A stretch of 64,000 nt of DNA, from the NCBI RefSeq assembly GCF_000247695.1, contig NW_004624730.1:28675310-28739309 (forward strand), given 5' to 3'. Origin of the DNA: Heterocephalus glaber (taxonomy: Eukaryota > Chordata > Mammalia > Rodentia > Bathyergidae). Position 1 is the first letter of the stretch. The number at the start of each line of letters is the position of its first letter. This document shows positions 12,501 through 25,124 of this stretch, one piece after another. The notes beneath the pieces are model-generated. The model did not search any database, was not told where the DNA came from, and saw nothing but the letters and a program-made list of their open reading frames with translations. Made by a program: the position numbers and the translations under genes.

Positions 12501-13504
12501 TAAAAGAGTCATGATGCCTGCAACTTATTTTCAAAATGATTAGGTAAAAGGAAACAAAGTAAATGTGTATGTATACATACTTGGGAATACATGCATGTAC
12601 TGTCTTGCAGATATATACAGTGTATGTATGTGTATATATATATATATACACACAATATATGTATGTGTATATATATACATAGTACATGTATAGTATTTTG
12701 CACATGTATTAGTTTTGAGGGAAGGGTCTTGAGCTCAGTGCATGATGTGACAGTTGTCAAATAACAATATCCCTTTTTTCTCAGTCACCTCTGGGGGCTC
12801 CTCTGCCTATCCTTGATATGATGTGTCAGCTGTTCTATTCTTGGCTATCTTCTTTTTTCTGCTTTTCTCTTCTAAGCCAAAGTAATCTTTATTTGAAACA
12901 TTTTAAACTATCATTTATGAAACAAAAATTTTCTTTCATTTTTCAAATATTCTTTTAATACTTGATTACCTGACAAGTAGCCTTGATGCTGGGGAAAAGA
13001 CAGTGAAAAGCCCTGCACCGTCTGTGCCTACTTGGAGCTCAGTCTAGTGTTCTGGCATCCCAGAAGCCTCTCCTTCCTTCCCCTGCAGCATCTCCAATTT
13101 CTGAAGGTCTGGGTCCCTCACAGTTCTCTCTTTTAGGGATCCAGGTTTTCTTACCACACCAGCTGAGTTAGTCATGTCTCACCTTCAGCTCAGCACCTTC
13201 CATAGCAGTAGTTACCATTCACTAGAAACTTTGCCTTGCTTCAGACACAGCCAGTGCTAATTGCTTTTAAAAATAGATTTTTGTTTCAATGGAATATTTA
13301 ATGCTTTGAAAAGACATTCTTTAATAGAAGCGAAAGCATAACAGAGGAGCTCCACACCAACCCGAGGGAGAGAACCAATCCTGCTCCATACTTCATGGTT
13401 TTAATTTTCTTTCTTAAAACAAATGACTTTAATCAATACTGTATGTACATGCATTCCTTTGTAACAATGATCCACGCTATGTGTCACCTTCTAGGCCTTT
13501 AGAA
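9515..13504. other. Unique non-coding sequence, no gene recognised
   Basis: About 4 kb without a recognisable gene or clear SINE. It contains a TA/TG microsatellite, listed separately. Open frames at 9867-10492 and 11358-11636 show no family features. Confidence 0.45.
12566..12690. repeat. TATG/TA microsatellite
   Basis: Degenerate (TATG)n/(TA)n block including 'gtgtatatatatatatatac' and 'gtatgtgtatatatatacat'. Frames read here are simple-repeat artefacts. Confidence 0.85.
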
Positions 13505-13790
13505 AAATGTGCTACTCAGCTCTAAAGTTCATCATTTTGGAAAATGACTTGGACATACTTGATATGGATGAGCAGTTACCCTGTAGCAAGCAATGTAACT
13601 TTTAGATACATGCCCTAGAAAACTCTTGCTGGTGCATACCAGGAAGTATGTATAAGAATGCTCATTGAAGTACTTTTTGTAGTACTAATAATGATTATTA
13701 ACAGAATGAATGAAAAAAATTATGACTTATCCAATGAAGTTGTTTTGTAACAATGAAAATGAGTGAATTACAGCTATGCATTTTTAAGTT
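13505..13790 (+). mobile_element. LINE-1 3' fragment (old L1M type)
   Basis: Resembles the 3' non-coding part of mammalian L1: 'atacatgccctagaaaactc', 'aagaatgctcattgaagtac' and 'atgaaaatgagtgaattaca' in the expected order. No coding capacity. Confidence 0.65.
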
Positions 13791-13834
13791 CTCAAGCAGT
13801 ACTAACAAGCTAGAAGTAATCCATTTTATAGTTG

Positions 13835-13935
13835 AAGAAACTGACTAGAGAGTTCAAGTAAATTGTGCAAGGCATCAAACCTACTGTGTGGTAGAACTCA
13901 GAGTTGAGTTCAGGTCATTGCTATTTTAAAGCCTT
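13835..13935 (-). repeat. MIR SINE
   Basis: Reverse MIR core 'ccattttatagttgaagaaa' with a following segment corresponding to the 'aggtcacacagctagtaag' region, strongly mutated. Confidence 0.65.
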
Positions 13936-15039
13936 AAATATTGTGTTCTATTAAAAAATACTTGTTTCTACTAGCCTGTCTTTTATACTACATGGGAGGA
14001 GAGCTTCATATTTTCACCTGATCCAGCAAATGACCCATACTAGGTGTTGTATAAATCTTTGCTGAATGACTAAATCATTTTACACAGGAAGCAGATGAGA
14101 GCATAGTGGGTTAAAGAAGTTCCCCAAGCAGGTAACCAGACCACCTGTGGTTCTCAAATCTTCCAAGCCTTTGGTCACCGAGTCATTTAACCTGTGTGTT
14201 CTTACCTTGGTTTCATGCTATCCTCCAGTAGGTGACTGGCAGAAGCCTAGCAGAAGTAAGGTGGGAACTAGCACTGACTGTTCCCAAGTTCCTCAGCCAG
14301 GGCAGCCGTCATTGCTCTCCTGGTGGACAACAGAAGCCTCTTCTCGCTACTTATGAATTTGCCTAAGCTGTAGCAGCAGAATTGCCAGCGCGTTGTTCTA
14401 TCTCTTCAATGTTATTGATGTGGTTAACTCGTGGAAGAAGTGCAGATGTGTTTGTGTGTATGGGGTGAAGGGTGTGGAAAAAGGGCAGGAGATATTTGGT
14501 GCTTCAGGCAAGTAAACAAATATTTGTTGTAGATATAGATTGTTGAAGTGCTTAGTAGTTTTGGTCTAATGAACCAAAGTTCAAATAAACCAGAGACTTA
14601 ACATCCGTGCTATCCTCTCGAGCCTTTTCTGTTATCCAGTGCCTGACAGAGCTCTGACCAGGTAAATGTTTTTCCTGTGTCCCAATAAATCATGAACGGT
14701 TTCTGGGCCCTTGTAAACTAATGGGGGATATAGACAAGGTCTGCCATGATGACTGCCTGTTTTGTGAAGCACTGTAGTGGAGGGACAGAAATACCAAAGT
14801 GAATTGGCTTTCATACTGTCACTGTGGTGGGGTTGAAGTAGAAAAATATTTGCAGCAAACCCTTTGGGTGGAAGTTACTTGGAGCCTCGTCCTCAGCTTG
14901 AGAGTGTCGTCTGGGACACCTTTGTGTGGCTGCCCAATTCTGATCTGTTATGGTGTCACCTTCTAAGGAACCTTTCCTCTTCTCAGCATCTGCCACAGCC
15001 ACACCCCTATTACTTCCTTTTCGACTTACTTCCTCTCCT
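13936..15039. other. No gene recognised
   Basis: Somewhat richer in G+C (14110-14400, 14860-15060) than the surroundings. The short open frames have no family features. An exon-like block at 14985-15063 is treated as part of an L2 remnant. Confidence 0.4.
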
Positions 15040-15185
15040 GTCTTCATTCATCCACCCCTCCCCAGGTAAGCTTCATGAGAACAGAAATTATTTCTCGTGA
15101 TTACTGCTGTGTTAGGAGTAGCAGAATAGTGCCTGCCAAGTAGAAGTTCAATGAATATTTATCAAATTTATGGATGAATTTATTT
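15040..15185 (+). mobile_element. LINE-2 3' end remnant
   Basis: 'agcttcatgagaacagaaat' and 'gtagaagttcaatgaatatt' match the L2 3' tail pattern (…GTAAGCTCCATGAGGGCAGG… …CAATAAATATTTGTTGAATGA). Confidence 0.65.
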
Positions 15186-15829
15186 CTACAACTGTGGTCA
15201 AATTGAGGACTCAATTTCTTTAATTAGCAAGTGCTAACTAGGACCTCTAGTGTCTTAAAAATATGTTCTTTTTCGGAATTGTCACTTTCTATGAACATGA
15301 TATGTAAAATATGTAGATTTGAAAATTTTTTGGATCATAAAAGTGGAAGAATTATATTTCTTGATTCATAATTCTTGTGCAACACCGAAGCAAGGTTTAC
15401 TTTTTAAAAATTCATTTTGTTATTCTTAATGTTAGTGGTTTTCCTTAAACTCAGTAACTGAAGGAACAGCCAAGACCTGACAAAAAGCAGCTATGTATAA
15501 CTAACCAGTCCTTCCTTCATGGAACCCTGTGCCATTCTTCTGGCTACCTTCATCCCACTGAATCTGAATCCTGTTTTCTTCAATCTTTGCTTTCTGTTTA
15601 ATATAATTTTGTAACACCCATATACATTCTTAAAAGTTTTTGTGCATATGGTATGTATATATGTGAAATTTTGATTTTAAAACTGATTTTTAGTGATTTT
15701 TGCATATATCATATTGGCATATAAATAATATAAATTTTGATGTATATTTGATATATGTGGTATATATTTGATATATGTGTATATATATGAGATATATACA
15801 TATTTGTATATTTATTTTCCCTTACTTGA
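15186..15829. other. AT-rich non-coding with TATATG repeats
   Basis: 15640-15810 carries irregular 'atatatgtg'/'ttgatatatg' repeats. No gene. Confidence 0.6.
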
Positions 15830-16005
15830 AGTGCTTGGGACCATAAATTTCAGATTTGAAAGTTTTTTGAATTGTGGAATATTTCCGTAGACTTTATAGT
15901 TGAGCATACCTAATCTGGAAATCTAAAATGCTCAAAATGTTTCAAATTTCAGAGTAGTTTTGATTTAAAATTTTTGGATCAGAGATGCTCAGCTGGGGTA
16001 CATAT
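15830..16005. mobile_element. Tigger-like DNA transposon relic
   Basis: 'gaagtgcttgggaccataaa' and 'gttgagcatacctaatctgg' to 'ttggatcagagatgctcagc' are the diagnostic ends also seen at 5783 and 49045. Confidence 0.65.
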
Positions 16006-17879
16006 AGTCCATGTTACCAAAGATGCTATAATTCATTCATTTTGGTTACTTTATAACATTTCCTTGTGTGATTGTCCCATGCTTCATTCTCTCATTTTCT
16101 TTCAAAGAACTTAATTTTGGAAAACTTGTATCTACCACTATGAGCTTCATGGCCTTCCAACATTGAAATTGAGATAATAGTGGCAATATTAATTAATGTG
16201 ATGTTTCAGTACTATATAATGAAAAGTGTCTAGACTAGGAACTTTTTAATGAATATTTTACTCTCCTGATGACCAACTTTGATGTTTTCAAGTTAAGTAT
16301 GAGTAAAAGATCTTTTCAAGGATCAAGGCAGACCAAAGGATTTTAATGTAGCAAAATGTAAAATATTCCTTGTTAGGGTTTTAGATCCCATATTGAAGGC
16401 ATGATTTAAGAAACCTTCACTGGTTGAGTTTTGGTGTAGTATCAGAGATAAAAATCCTAAAAGCTGTTATTTCATTATTACCTATATGAGATTAAATATT
16501 TGATTTTCTTCAATATGCATTAAGCAAACAATATTTTACAGCACAATGAATATGATAGTGGATATGAGAATCTAGCTATCTTTTCTAGGTCAGTTGTTGA
16601 AGAGATTTGCAAAAATGTAGAATAAAGCCACCTTACTATATAGTACTTTTTTTGAAAATAGGTATTTTCATAAAATGTTATTTATATTAATATGATGTTT
16701 TAAAAAATGCACTAAATATTTTATAACTCACAATTTTATAACATATACAAACAAAAGCTCAGAATGAAAGGGATCCTGAGATAAAAAAATTTGAGAATTC
16801 TTGGTTAAGATATATCTAACTGTATTTTCTAATAAAAGATTTAAAATTTGGTTACTTTACTAATTTTTTTGATTTTTAGTTTTCTAAGTTTTAACATTTC
16901 AGGCTCTAAACTATGTGTACTGGACTGTGCATATCAATAAAGAACTCCAGACTTTTATGACAAGTTATTAAATTAAAACTAAGCATATAAAGGCTTCTTA
17001 GTCCACCATCTTAACTTCTAAGGATCTGTATCTTTCATTTAGTTTCCTTCTTGTCTTTTCTGTAAGGTTGGTTGTTTGATTATCCATTCACCTACCAAAT
17101 GTGTGTCAAGCAAATACTAACTCCTCCCCCCTTTTTTTTGTATAAAGCTTTCACTGGTGGGACTTACAGGCCTGACTCTGAACTCCAGGCTCCCTAGCTG
17201 TCAGATTCTCTGAATTGGCTAGGAAGAAGTAGTCAAATGTTTTGGAAAGTAGGTCACTTATGGTAATAAGCACTTAGTAGACATGTGTTGATGCTCACAA
17301 CCTGGGTACTTGCATGATGCCCAGTTTTCTGTGGAAGTGACTAGTGGTAAAATAGAAGTATCATTTTCCTTATCTTTATGATTTCTTTTTAGGCTTTAGT
17401 CACATATTACAACCCAAGGAATTTCTTGTGAGTTTGGCTTGTACCAGTATTACCTCTAACTTAGTTATAACCAGGGATAAAAAATGAGAAAGGGATTCCA
17501 TTTTTATTGAATGACTGCTATGTGCCAGGAACCTGCCCCCCTTTAATAGGTTATGGGACAGAAGAAGATAAAAGAAATAAAAGAGGTTAAAAAACAAAAC
17601 AACAGAAAAACAAAACTAAAAGATGTAGCTGAAGGTCATTGCTGCTTCAGATTTAGCTGTTTATCTCCAAATCACATCTACTTTTCCACCATGCCAAATT
17701 GGTTTTGTAAAAATCTGAGTCCCAATAATATTTATTATTTTATACAGTACAATTATTGCCTTTGTTATGTAAACTGCCAGTCCAGAGGCCAGCCAGTCCT
17801 GCCCTTTTTGCATCTCCAACTTGTATTTATGCATAAATTACAATTTTTGTTGGACACAGTCATTTTAGTTCACAGTCAA
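16006..17879. other. No gene recognised
   Basis: Very AT-rich (especially 16600-16900), with no repeat clearly assignable. Confidence 0.5.
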
Positions 17880-18060
17880 GTAGAGGAAGGTGAAAAAATA
17901 GTGAATTTGAAGTCTGACTGCTTTTGTCTTCAAGTCCCATCCTTGAGTTTTATTAGATATGTCATGTTTGAGTTACTGAAGCTCCCTGGACCCTGTTTTC
18001 CTAATTTTGAAGCAGAGGCAGTAAGAGAAAGCTTTCTGCATTGTTGCCTGGCTGCCAAAA
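17880..18060 (+). repeat. Probable MIR SINE
   Basis: Sense MIR-like order: 'gaagtctgactgcttttg', 'gagttactgaagctccctgg' (compare AAGTTACTTAACCTCTCTG) and 'ctgttttcctaattttgaag'. Strongly mutated. The 171-codon frame covering it is rejected. Confidence 0.45.
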
Positions 18061-19356
18061 ACATCTAGTGAGATAACAGTATCTGTGTAAAGGTTTTAAA
18101 AATGTAAGATTGAACCATGGGAGTTCAGTACTTGGAATTTGAAATTAGAAGTATTGGTTATCTTATCATAGGAAAATTATTGTAAAATATCATTAGTGGT
18201 TATTTCCCTTCTCTCTGACTTTCAGGTTTGCCTTTGAGACTGTGCCTGTCTTTATATACATGATCCTAACTTAAGGGCAGGGAAGGGATCCTACCTTTTT
18301 CTTTTTTTTATCAGGTCGAGTCATCAAATTGCTGATATTCAGCTTTTTTTTTTTCTTTTTAGTTCCTGAGATGGCATTTTCATGTGCTTAATGCTAACAC
18401 ATTTAAAAGTTATTAGCAACATTACAAATAAATGAAAAAAGTATATATATATTTGTACCAATATGGACACGAATATGGAAAATACCAAAAAAATCAGTAA
18501 ACTTATATCTTGTTTTGTTTTCAAACATAATTTTACTCTAAATTTTCTTAAGGCAATTTTGATAGCGTGTGTTGATTTCTAGCAGCTTGTGAAACTTTTA
18601 TATTGAAGAAGCACTAAAGGCCATGAAGCAGCTTCCTTAAATGGGTAGGGCAGATGAGGAGAATTGACTAAAATAGAAAGGGGGGGTTGTGAATGTCAGT
18701 CCAGACATTTTAATTATATGTAATATACATATATATATATGTGGACACAAATACACTTATAGTATTTTTATATAACTAGAAGACTTAAGAGGTTGCATTT
18801 TTCTCCATTTGAAGCGTTATTTGTTGAGAAGAATCGAAGTTTAAAAATACTAAATTTAGTGTTTATTACATTTTTCAGGGTGTAAGCATGCTGTGATTGA
18901 TGTATTATTCTCTAAATCTCTTACCTACTTTCTTCAGAAAATGAGGCTTTAAAAAAACATATTTTGGGGGACTGTAAAATAGAGTGGACTCTAAGGATGA
19001 TTTACATTATAAAAATTATTAGTCTCAATTTTATGGAATTTACTATGCATTTTATATAAAAACAGTAGAATAAGGTTTATAAATTATATATACTGTTTGT
19101 CTTTGCCACCCACAAATAAAACTAAAAACGCTCTGGATACTTGATATTTTAATGTTTGTTAAACTTTGAAAGAAGAAATCAGAAGTTAAGAATCAAGGAA
19201 ATTAAAATTGAAACCTATGACATAAATAAAAAATAACAACTATGATACCTCTTAATTCCTGTTTCTTTCCTTTGAAAATAAATTGTGACTTACCATTAAG
19301 TCCACACCAGCAGGCCAGGCATTTTTGTAGAGAAGACTTTGAGAACTTTTTTTTCA
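18061..19356. other. No gene recognised
   Basis: AT-rich, with a TA microsatellite at about 18719-18742. Confidence 0.5.
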
Positions 19357-19448
19357 GGGCTGGGGATTTAGCTCAGTGGTTCTGCCACCTGCCTCACAAG
19401 CGCAAGGACCTGAGTTCAATGCCTGGCACCAAAAAAAAAAAAAAAAAA
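19357..19448 (+). repeat. ID SINE, full length, + strand
   Basis: 'gggctggggatttagctcag', then 'gcaaggacctgagttcaatg', then an 18-A tail. The flanking duplication is 'gaacttttttt' against 'gaactttcttt'. One of only two standalone IDs on this strand. Confidence 0.93.
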
Positions 19449-19953
19449 GAACTTTCTTTCAAGAAGCATTTCACATTAGTTTCAGTTTTTGTGGGGATGT
19501 GGCCTTTCATGCTCTTAAACCAAACTTTCTGCTTTTTATTTTCTTTCTGGAGCATTTTAGTTCTTTATTGGACTGCCGTTGCCCTGAGGATTACATCATA
19601 ACCCAGCTGTATTGGTCCATATCAGATAACCCATTTTTAACTCTTTATCCACAAACACACAACACTGTCCTGTAGTAGACTTATACAACTTTTTTAAAAA
19701 ATTGGAATTTCATAATGCCTAAGGTATGAGTCCCATCTAAGCCAGTGATGCTTCATTAAGTTAAAGAATATTTGCAGAGAAACGGTAACTAGACTTAGTT
19801 TATTCTTTGAACTTGGAAAAATCTAGTCTCACTTATAACTCTGTTATTCCATCCATTAAATAGAAAGATTAGAAGGTTAAGAGCACAAAAAGCCATTTTA
19901 CATTGGAATTACAAATATTAAAATACTCCATTGGATGGCATTTTCCTACTTAC
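19449..19953. other. No gene recognised
   Basis: Non-coding, with no repeat assigned. Confidence 0.5.
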
Positions 19954-20222
19954 CGATTTTTCCAGTCTCCTATGGTCTCTAGGCAAGATTGGATCAGCAA
20001 GTGAGTGTAACATCTGACTGATGTTGAGGGAAATGTACTTTGCTTTCTGCCTGAACTGCTCATGTTGATCAGTGGGAAGTGCTGCATTAGCTCTCAAATC
20101 AAAACATTTAAAGTGCTCTCTGAAATGTTGACGACTTGCCAAAGGTTTCAACTTCAAGTAGTGCAGATGTCTGGAACTCTTTCAAGCCTACCTCTGATAA
20201 GTGCTTGTATCAATTGCATCTG
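19954..20222 (-). other. Candidate 5' non-coding exon (possible P2RY14 exon)
   Basis: The 3' boundary is a strong donor on the minus strand, AAATCG|GTAAGTA, with GT at 19952-19953. A TATA-like motif (cttataac) sits at 20248-20252, so a start near 20222 is conceivable. The stretch stays open for 80 codons but resembles no family. It is in the P2RY14 orientation, ~18 kb upstream of its coding exon. Purely predicted; the 5' boundary is a guess. Confidence 0.25.
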
Positions 20223-21039
20223 ATTTGGATTTGCTTAGGGTTACAAGTTATAAGGCTTGACCAAAGGTAAACAAGGTGAAAGCAGTATGGAGAGAGAGAC
20301 AGAGAGACTGAGCAAGTGGGGCTCCAGCCAGCGGGAAGATGAATCTTTCCCATGCCTAGTTCTGACCTTTTCCTGTGAAGCTGTTGTAATAATAGCTTCT
20401 GTGTTCTTTTGGGAAGTATTTGCAAGTTGTAATCCACATGGCTTCAATTCCCTCAAACTTGTTGTAAAACAAAAATATTTGGTTGTAAAGCATAACTGCA
20501 AATTTCTCACTTTGATAACCAGGGGAGAAAGCAGGAAGGCTACGCCTGTCAGTGCTCACCTGAGTCTTGATCATTGGAGGGCAAGAGAACTGTCAAAAGA
20601 GAGAGATAATCAGGGGACCCCAAGACTATCTCTTTGAGATATGGTGGTGTACTTCTTCCTGTAGCCCTTTTCTGTCCTTAGGTGCCATTTGATATTTGAC
20701 ATATTCCCAGCCTTGAATTAATACATTGGGGCCTCTTATTTTTCTTCAGGTTATCACTTTAGTTGAAATCTATTTTTGGAAAACCCTGTTTCTGTCCTGG
20801 GTTGTCACATTTCCTTAATCTAAATATTCCTTATTTAACAAATTGTTCCTGGGGTTTATTACTTTTTAAATTGCACTCTGGAGTAACACAATGATAATGC
20901 ATCTCATTTATGGATGAAGGGCTTGAGTTTGCTAGACTATCCAGAAACTATCCAAGCAGTTGTGAGTAATGCTGTTATGATGTAGGTGTAAAAGCATCTG
21001 TTCAAGATCTTGCTCTCCTGTCTTTTGGATATAGTCCCC
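20223..21039. other. No gene recognised
   Basis: Open frames occur on both strands (20210-20637), including a GAGA run near 20290-20312. There are no family features. Confidence 0.45.
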
Positions 21040-21235
21040 CCTTTTCTGTGGCCTTGCTCTCTGTGATTTCTGTTACCCAGAGCCAGTCATGGTTTGAAAA
21101 TATTAAATGAATAATTCCAGAAATAAACGGTTTATAAGTTTCAAATCACATGCCATTCCTAGTAGTGTGAAATCACCTTAAAAATTAAATGTCTTTGTTT
21201 AAATGCTGCATTGTTTCTCTGGTGTGAGAAACTGA
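21040..21235 (+). mobile_element. Tigger-type DNA transposon terminus
   Basis: 'cccccttttctgtggccttg', 'gatttctgttacccagagcc', 'gaaaatattaaatgaataat' and 'ttccagaaataaacggttta' follow in the order of a known Tigger 5' end (…CCCCTTATCCGCGGTTTCGC… …AAAATATTAAATG…). The remainder is lost. Confidence 0.65.
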
Positions 21236-22392
21236 AAGTGGAAATAAGGACTGAGATGTATAATGGATTTTAGGAAATGGGAAAAAAGTGTTCAAATGGG
21301 AAGGGGAACAAGGGAGGAGGGAGGATAGGACAAGAAAAAAAAGTGAAAATAGAAGGAAAAAATGGAAACAAAGCTTTTGTACATAGGGAGGGGCTAAGGG
21401 GGCAATGGGATAAAATTTTAAAAATTAAATGTTTTATCTCATCGAGCAAAAAAGTCTCTTGTCACAGATTTAATCTTTTAAAATACATTAATCATATGAT
21501 TGTTTAATAAATTGGAGGCCTTACAGCCAGTTAACTGAGGGGATGCAGGAGGAAGATGGTGAGTCCCACTTTTTTTAATAAAATTGCTTTTTAGCTATTT
21601 CTACTAATGTATGATACATACGAGGATTTAAATATTGACTGTAACTTTTGGCATACAGCAGTTCCTAAGTTGTCATCATTACTTGGTTCTGGCAGGTACA
21701 ACAATTTCTGGAAAAAACAACCAGTACCAAAGGGATTGTTTTGGCTTGAATGGGTAGCAAGTTTAGTGGCCATTGGCAATGGCAAGTTTTAGCTTGCATA
21801 CTGAGCACTGGGACAAAATTTTTGTGTCAAAATGCATCAAGTACCAAACTTGATGAAATTTAAAGCAGTCAAGTACCAAGATAGGACTGTATTTCAAAAG
21901 AAAGAGACTTTAGATAATGAGAATCTGGTAGACTGTAGAAAGACCCCACAGTATTTAAATGTTACGCAGCCATCAGTAATGGCTCTGCATTTCTTGCTGG
22001 AGGAATTTATGTTGCCTTGTGCCTCCAGCGGACACCTGTGTCCTAGTCAGGCCCTTTTGTGCATCCTTTCAGTCTTTCCTCCTGACTTTCAAGCCATCTG
22101 CTGGAGCAGGCCCTGACACGATACCTTTGCCAATCTTTGGCTAGAATTTTATCCAGGACAAATAAAGCAAAACAATTACAGCAAACTTGTCCACTTCCAT
22201 GGAGAGCCAGATTCAGGGTTAGATCAAACTCTTGATTGTTTGCTGCACTGGGTTTATACTACATTGGGCTAAATTTGGGTATATGCCCCAGCTCTGCTTC
22301 TTTGGAGCCAGGGGACTTTGGGCTGGGCTGGTTATGTAATCTACTCATTCATAGTTCTACCTATTTGAAATTGTTAGAATATTCACATGAAA
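21236..22392. other. No gene recognised
   Basis: Purine-rich around 21270-21400. The 94-codon frame at 21832-22116 has no recognisable domain. Confidence 0.45.
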
Positions 22393-22407
22393 TAATGTAT
22401 ATTTTCT

Positions 22408-22487
22408 TTTTTTGGTACCGGGGATTGAACTCGGGACCTGTGCTTGTGAGCCAGGCGGTGGAACCACTGAGCTAAATCCCCAGCCCT
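22408..22487 (-). repeat. ID SINE with near-perfect target-site duplication
   Basis: Reverse ID flanked on both sides by 'taatgtatattttctt' (about 22393-22408 and 22488-22503). The intact duplication marks a recent insertion. Confidence 0.95.
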
Positions 22488-22503
22488 TAATGTATATTTT
22501 CTT

Positions 22504-23399
22504 ACTGTAGTGCCCAGCTGAAGTAAATGATCCTTTAATGGTAGGGGCTCTCAATAATATGATGAAGCAATTGTGACAGTTTTCTTGAAAGTTTCATTGC
22601 TGTTATTTAGACAAAACATGTGGTCCTAAAGTACCCTTCATTACCAGAAATCACTGCCAGTCTCTTGTCCTCCAGGACAACACTAGTGGCATTATTTAAC
22701 AATGCTTAGATGAATCTTTTTTCTAAGGTCTGGGGATGCTGAATAGTAAAGACAACAAACATCAGTGTAAGAAGGACATAAGCCATATGAGCAGAGCATT
22801 TTGTTAGTGATTTGTTAGTTCAGCAGATGGTTTCTTGTCCATTCTAGTTGTTTTTTTTTTTTTTTTGTGGGAAATTACAGTTTTTCTTTTTAAATTGGCC
22901 ATAGAAGAAAATAATGTTTGAATTTGCTAAATAACCCCAACCCATTTGCCATTTGTCAAATCAAACATCAGTTGTTGAATGCACGTATGAAATATGTGTG
23001 GTTTTTCAGGAGTTAGAATGTATTAGAGGCATATAGATGGAAAAGCAAGCAAACAAAATCTGCTTTTGAAACAGAAAATGTCTTTTAAAAGGAAAAAATT
23101 GTACACATTTTCTGTCTGTTTTCTCAGAACCATTTGGAATGGTTTCTAAGAGACCTTGCCTGCAAGGCATCTGTATGTAGTTTCTTTCTCTGAAGCGTTT
23201 ATGCTTCAACTTCAAATGAATCCACACTTTATGACAGTTGGCCTGTTAGAGTTAACTTAAATATTTACAGGATCTTGCCACTGTATATTAATCTTCTAGT
23301 TAGTTGAAACATTTGTTGGCCTGCTGTTTTAGAGATCTAAGAAGATTTATGTTTGCATAGATAAAAACATGATCTCCAGAATAGATTTTATTACTTAGA
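22504..23399. other. No gene recognised
   Basis: Non-coding. A T tract lies at 22851-22866. Confidence 0.5.
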
Positions 23400-23580
23400 A
23401 AACTGGCTCAGTAACATATTAGCTGTGTGTTTCTAGGCATATTACTTAACCTTTCTGTGCCTCAGAAGCCTTATCTTTGGGACAGTCTGTGTAAAAATGA
23501 GGATAATAGCTTGTTGTAAGGGTAAGCAATATTGTGAGTGCCTGGCTCCTAGAAAAGCAGAATAAATATTGCCTGTCATG
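23400..23580 (+). repeat. MIR SINE
   Basis: Sense MIR: 'tagctgtgtgtttctaggca', 'attacttaacctttctgtgc', 'aaatgaggataatagc' and 'gtgagtgcctggctcctag'. Near full length. Confidence 0.85.
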
Positions 23581-24599
23581 GGTATTATTTCTCACATGGA
23601 GAACTCAGAAAAAACCCAACAGCCTTGAAGAACTCATATAGTCTGGGGTGTCTTGCCATTTCTAGAAGATAATAATTGAAGAAAACATGGTTATTAAATG
23701 GAGTTTAGTGTTTATGGGCCTGAATTTTATAAGCGTTTTCCTCAGGCCTATGTTAGACTGTCTTCTGTTCAAGTGTCTTCTGGGCCATTTTGCTTAGATG
23801 AGATTCACAAAGATTTTTATATTTTAGGTTTCTCATATTTTTCCTCTGCTATAGCATTGGATTGCTCATTAATATGTGTTACTGCTTTCTCTACTTCTTC
23901 TGCTTTCTTTTAGGCATTTTATATCTAGACAACATGAGAATCAATTTGTTTAGGCTTGAAGTTCAAGTTTTCTAGCATGAAGCTCTGTTTGCTTTTCCTA
24001 CTTAGTGAAGATGCAGACACAGTATATGTTCCATTACCATCTGTAGGTGCTTTGGGGCCCTGAGGCCTTTACAGGCAAACTTCTTAGACTCATTTTCATT
24101 CAGACACACAAAACTATGAGGTAGATCCGAAAGATCTGAAAGCAAGATAAGAACTAGCTCAGTGGCATAATTACTCCAGATCCTCACACAATTGTAATTT
24201 TCAGTATAATTTTTTCAGTTCTTTTCACTTTGATTAATTCTTTTAGTTGGCTTATTGGCAAGAAAAGAATTTTCAGTATGTTCTAATATGGGCACTGTAT
24301 ATAAACCAGCTGGAGAAAATTTTCTGTTTTCTTGAGGGATAGAAGAAGAGAATGATTGGTTCATGAAATGTAGTTTGGGCCTGCTCTTGGTTAAGTCTAG
24401 GGCCCCTTGTGCTGCAGAAGAATGAAAATTTTCACTTTTTTGGCTGTTTTTTGAGTGAGTGGTCAATCTTCAAAGCTGTGGTTATATCCTGAGGGACATG
24501 GGAGTTTGTTTCTACTTTTGATCTAGCCCCAGAAATGGTTGTCTGCGCCCTTTTTAGAGTTCTTTAGGGACAGATCTATGTCTGTTACAAGGTAGAGAA
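23581..24599. other. No gene recognised
   Basis: Non-coding, with no repeat assigned. Confidence 0.5.
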
Positions 24600-24790
24600 G
24601 GTGGAGAAGAAGCTTTGGAGTTGGGTGTGTCTACCCTTCTGACCCTCTCCAGGCCTCCTTTCTGTCACCTGTGCACCGGTGCTGATAATATCACCTCACT
24701 GTCAGGTTACTGTGTGAATTAGATGAAGTAGTGCACATGAATACACATCATTCATGGCACAAAGAATAGATAATTAATATTAGTACCATT
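24600..24790 (+). repeat. MIR SINE
   Basis: Sense MIR-like: 'ctttggagttgggtgtgtct', 'gtgctgataatatcacctca', 'gttactgtgtgaattagatg' and 'gatagataattaatatt'-like tail. Diverged. Confidence 0.65.
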
Positions 24791-24931
24791 TTCTTTGATT
24801 TTTCCAAATGAAAGTAATAATTCAATTGTGTTCTGTTCTTTCTGCCCTCTTTGTAGACATTTCTTAGAAACAGACTCTTAACTCTGGACCATCCCCTCTG
24901 TGCTGTAGTGGCATTATTGTATCAAGGTTGT

Positions 24932-24968
24932 GCAAATAGTTTGCATACTATTTGCAAACTAATAGTTT
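24932..24968. other. Two adjacent perfect hairpins
   Basis: GCAAATAGT (24932-24940), six-base loop, then ACTATTTGC (24947-24955). Directly next comes AAACT-AAT-AGTTT (24956-24968). Function unknown. Confidence 0.7.
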
Positions 24969-25124
24969 GGATACTCAACACTGCATCAGTGGTTAGGTTT
25001 GGGATTCTTTGGGGTAAAAGATGGACAGACAGAGTGGTTGGATAGTAAGGATGGAATGATATTGAAATGTTCTGTTTTTTACTTATGTGCTCAGGGACTC
25101 AGCTGCTTTCCTCAATCTTTTTTG

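Noticed and set aside
12493..12760. Short Tyr/Ile-rich open frames on the minus strand
   Set aside because: They are translations of the TATG/TA microsatellite.
14985..15063. Exon-like block with CTTCTCAG acceptor and CCCAG|GTAAGC donor on the + strand
   Set aside because: The donor falls in a segment that matches the L2 3' end (…GTAAGCTtCATGAG…), where this motif is part of the repeat.
17553..18068. 171-codon + strand open frame
   Set aside because: Overlaps a probable MIR and shows no family features; likely chance.
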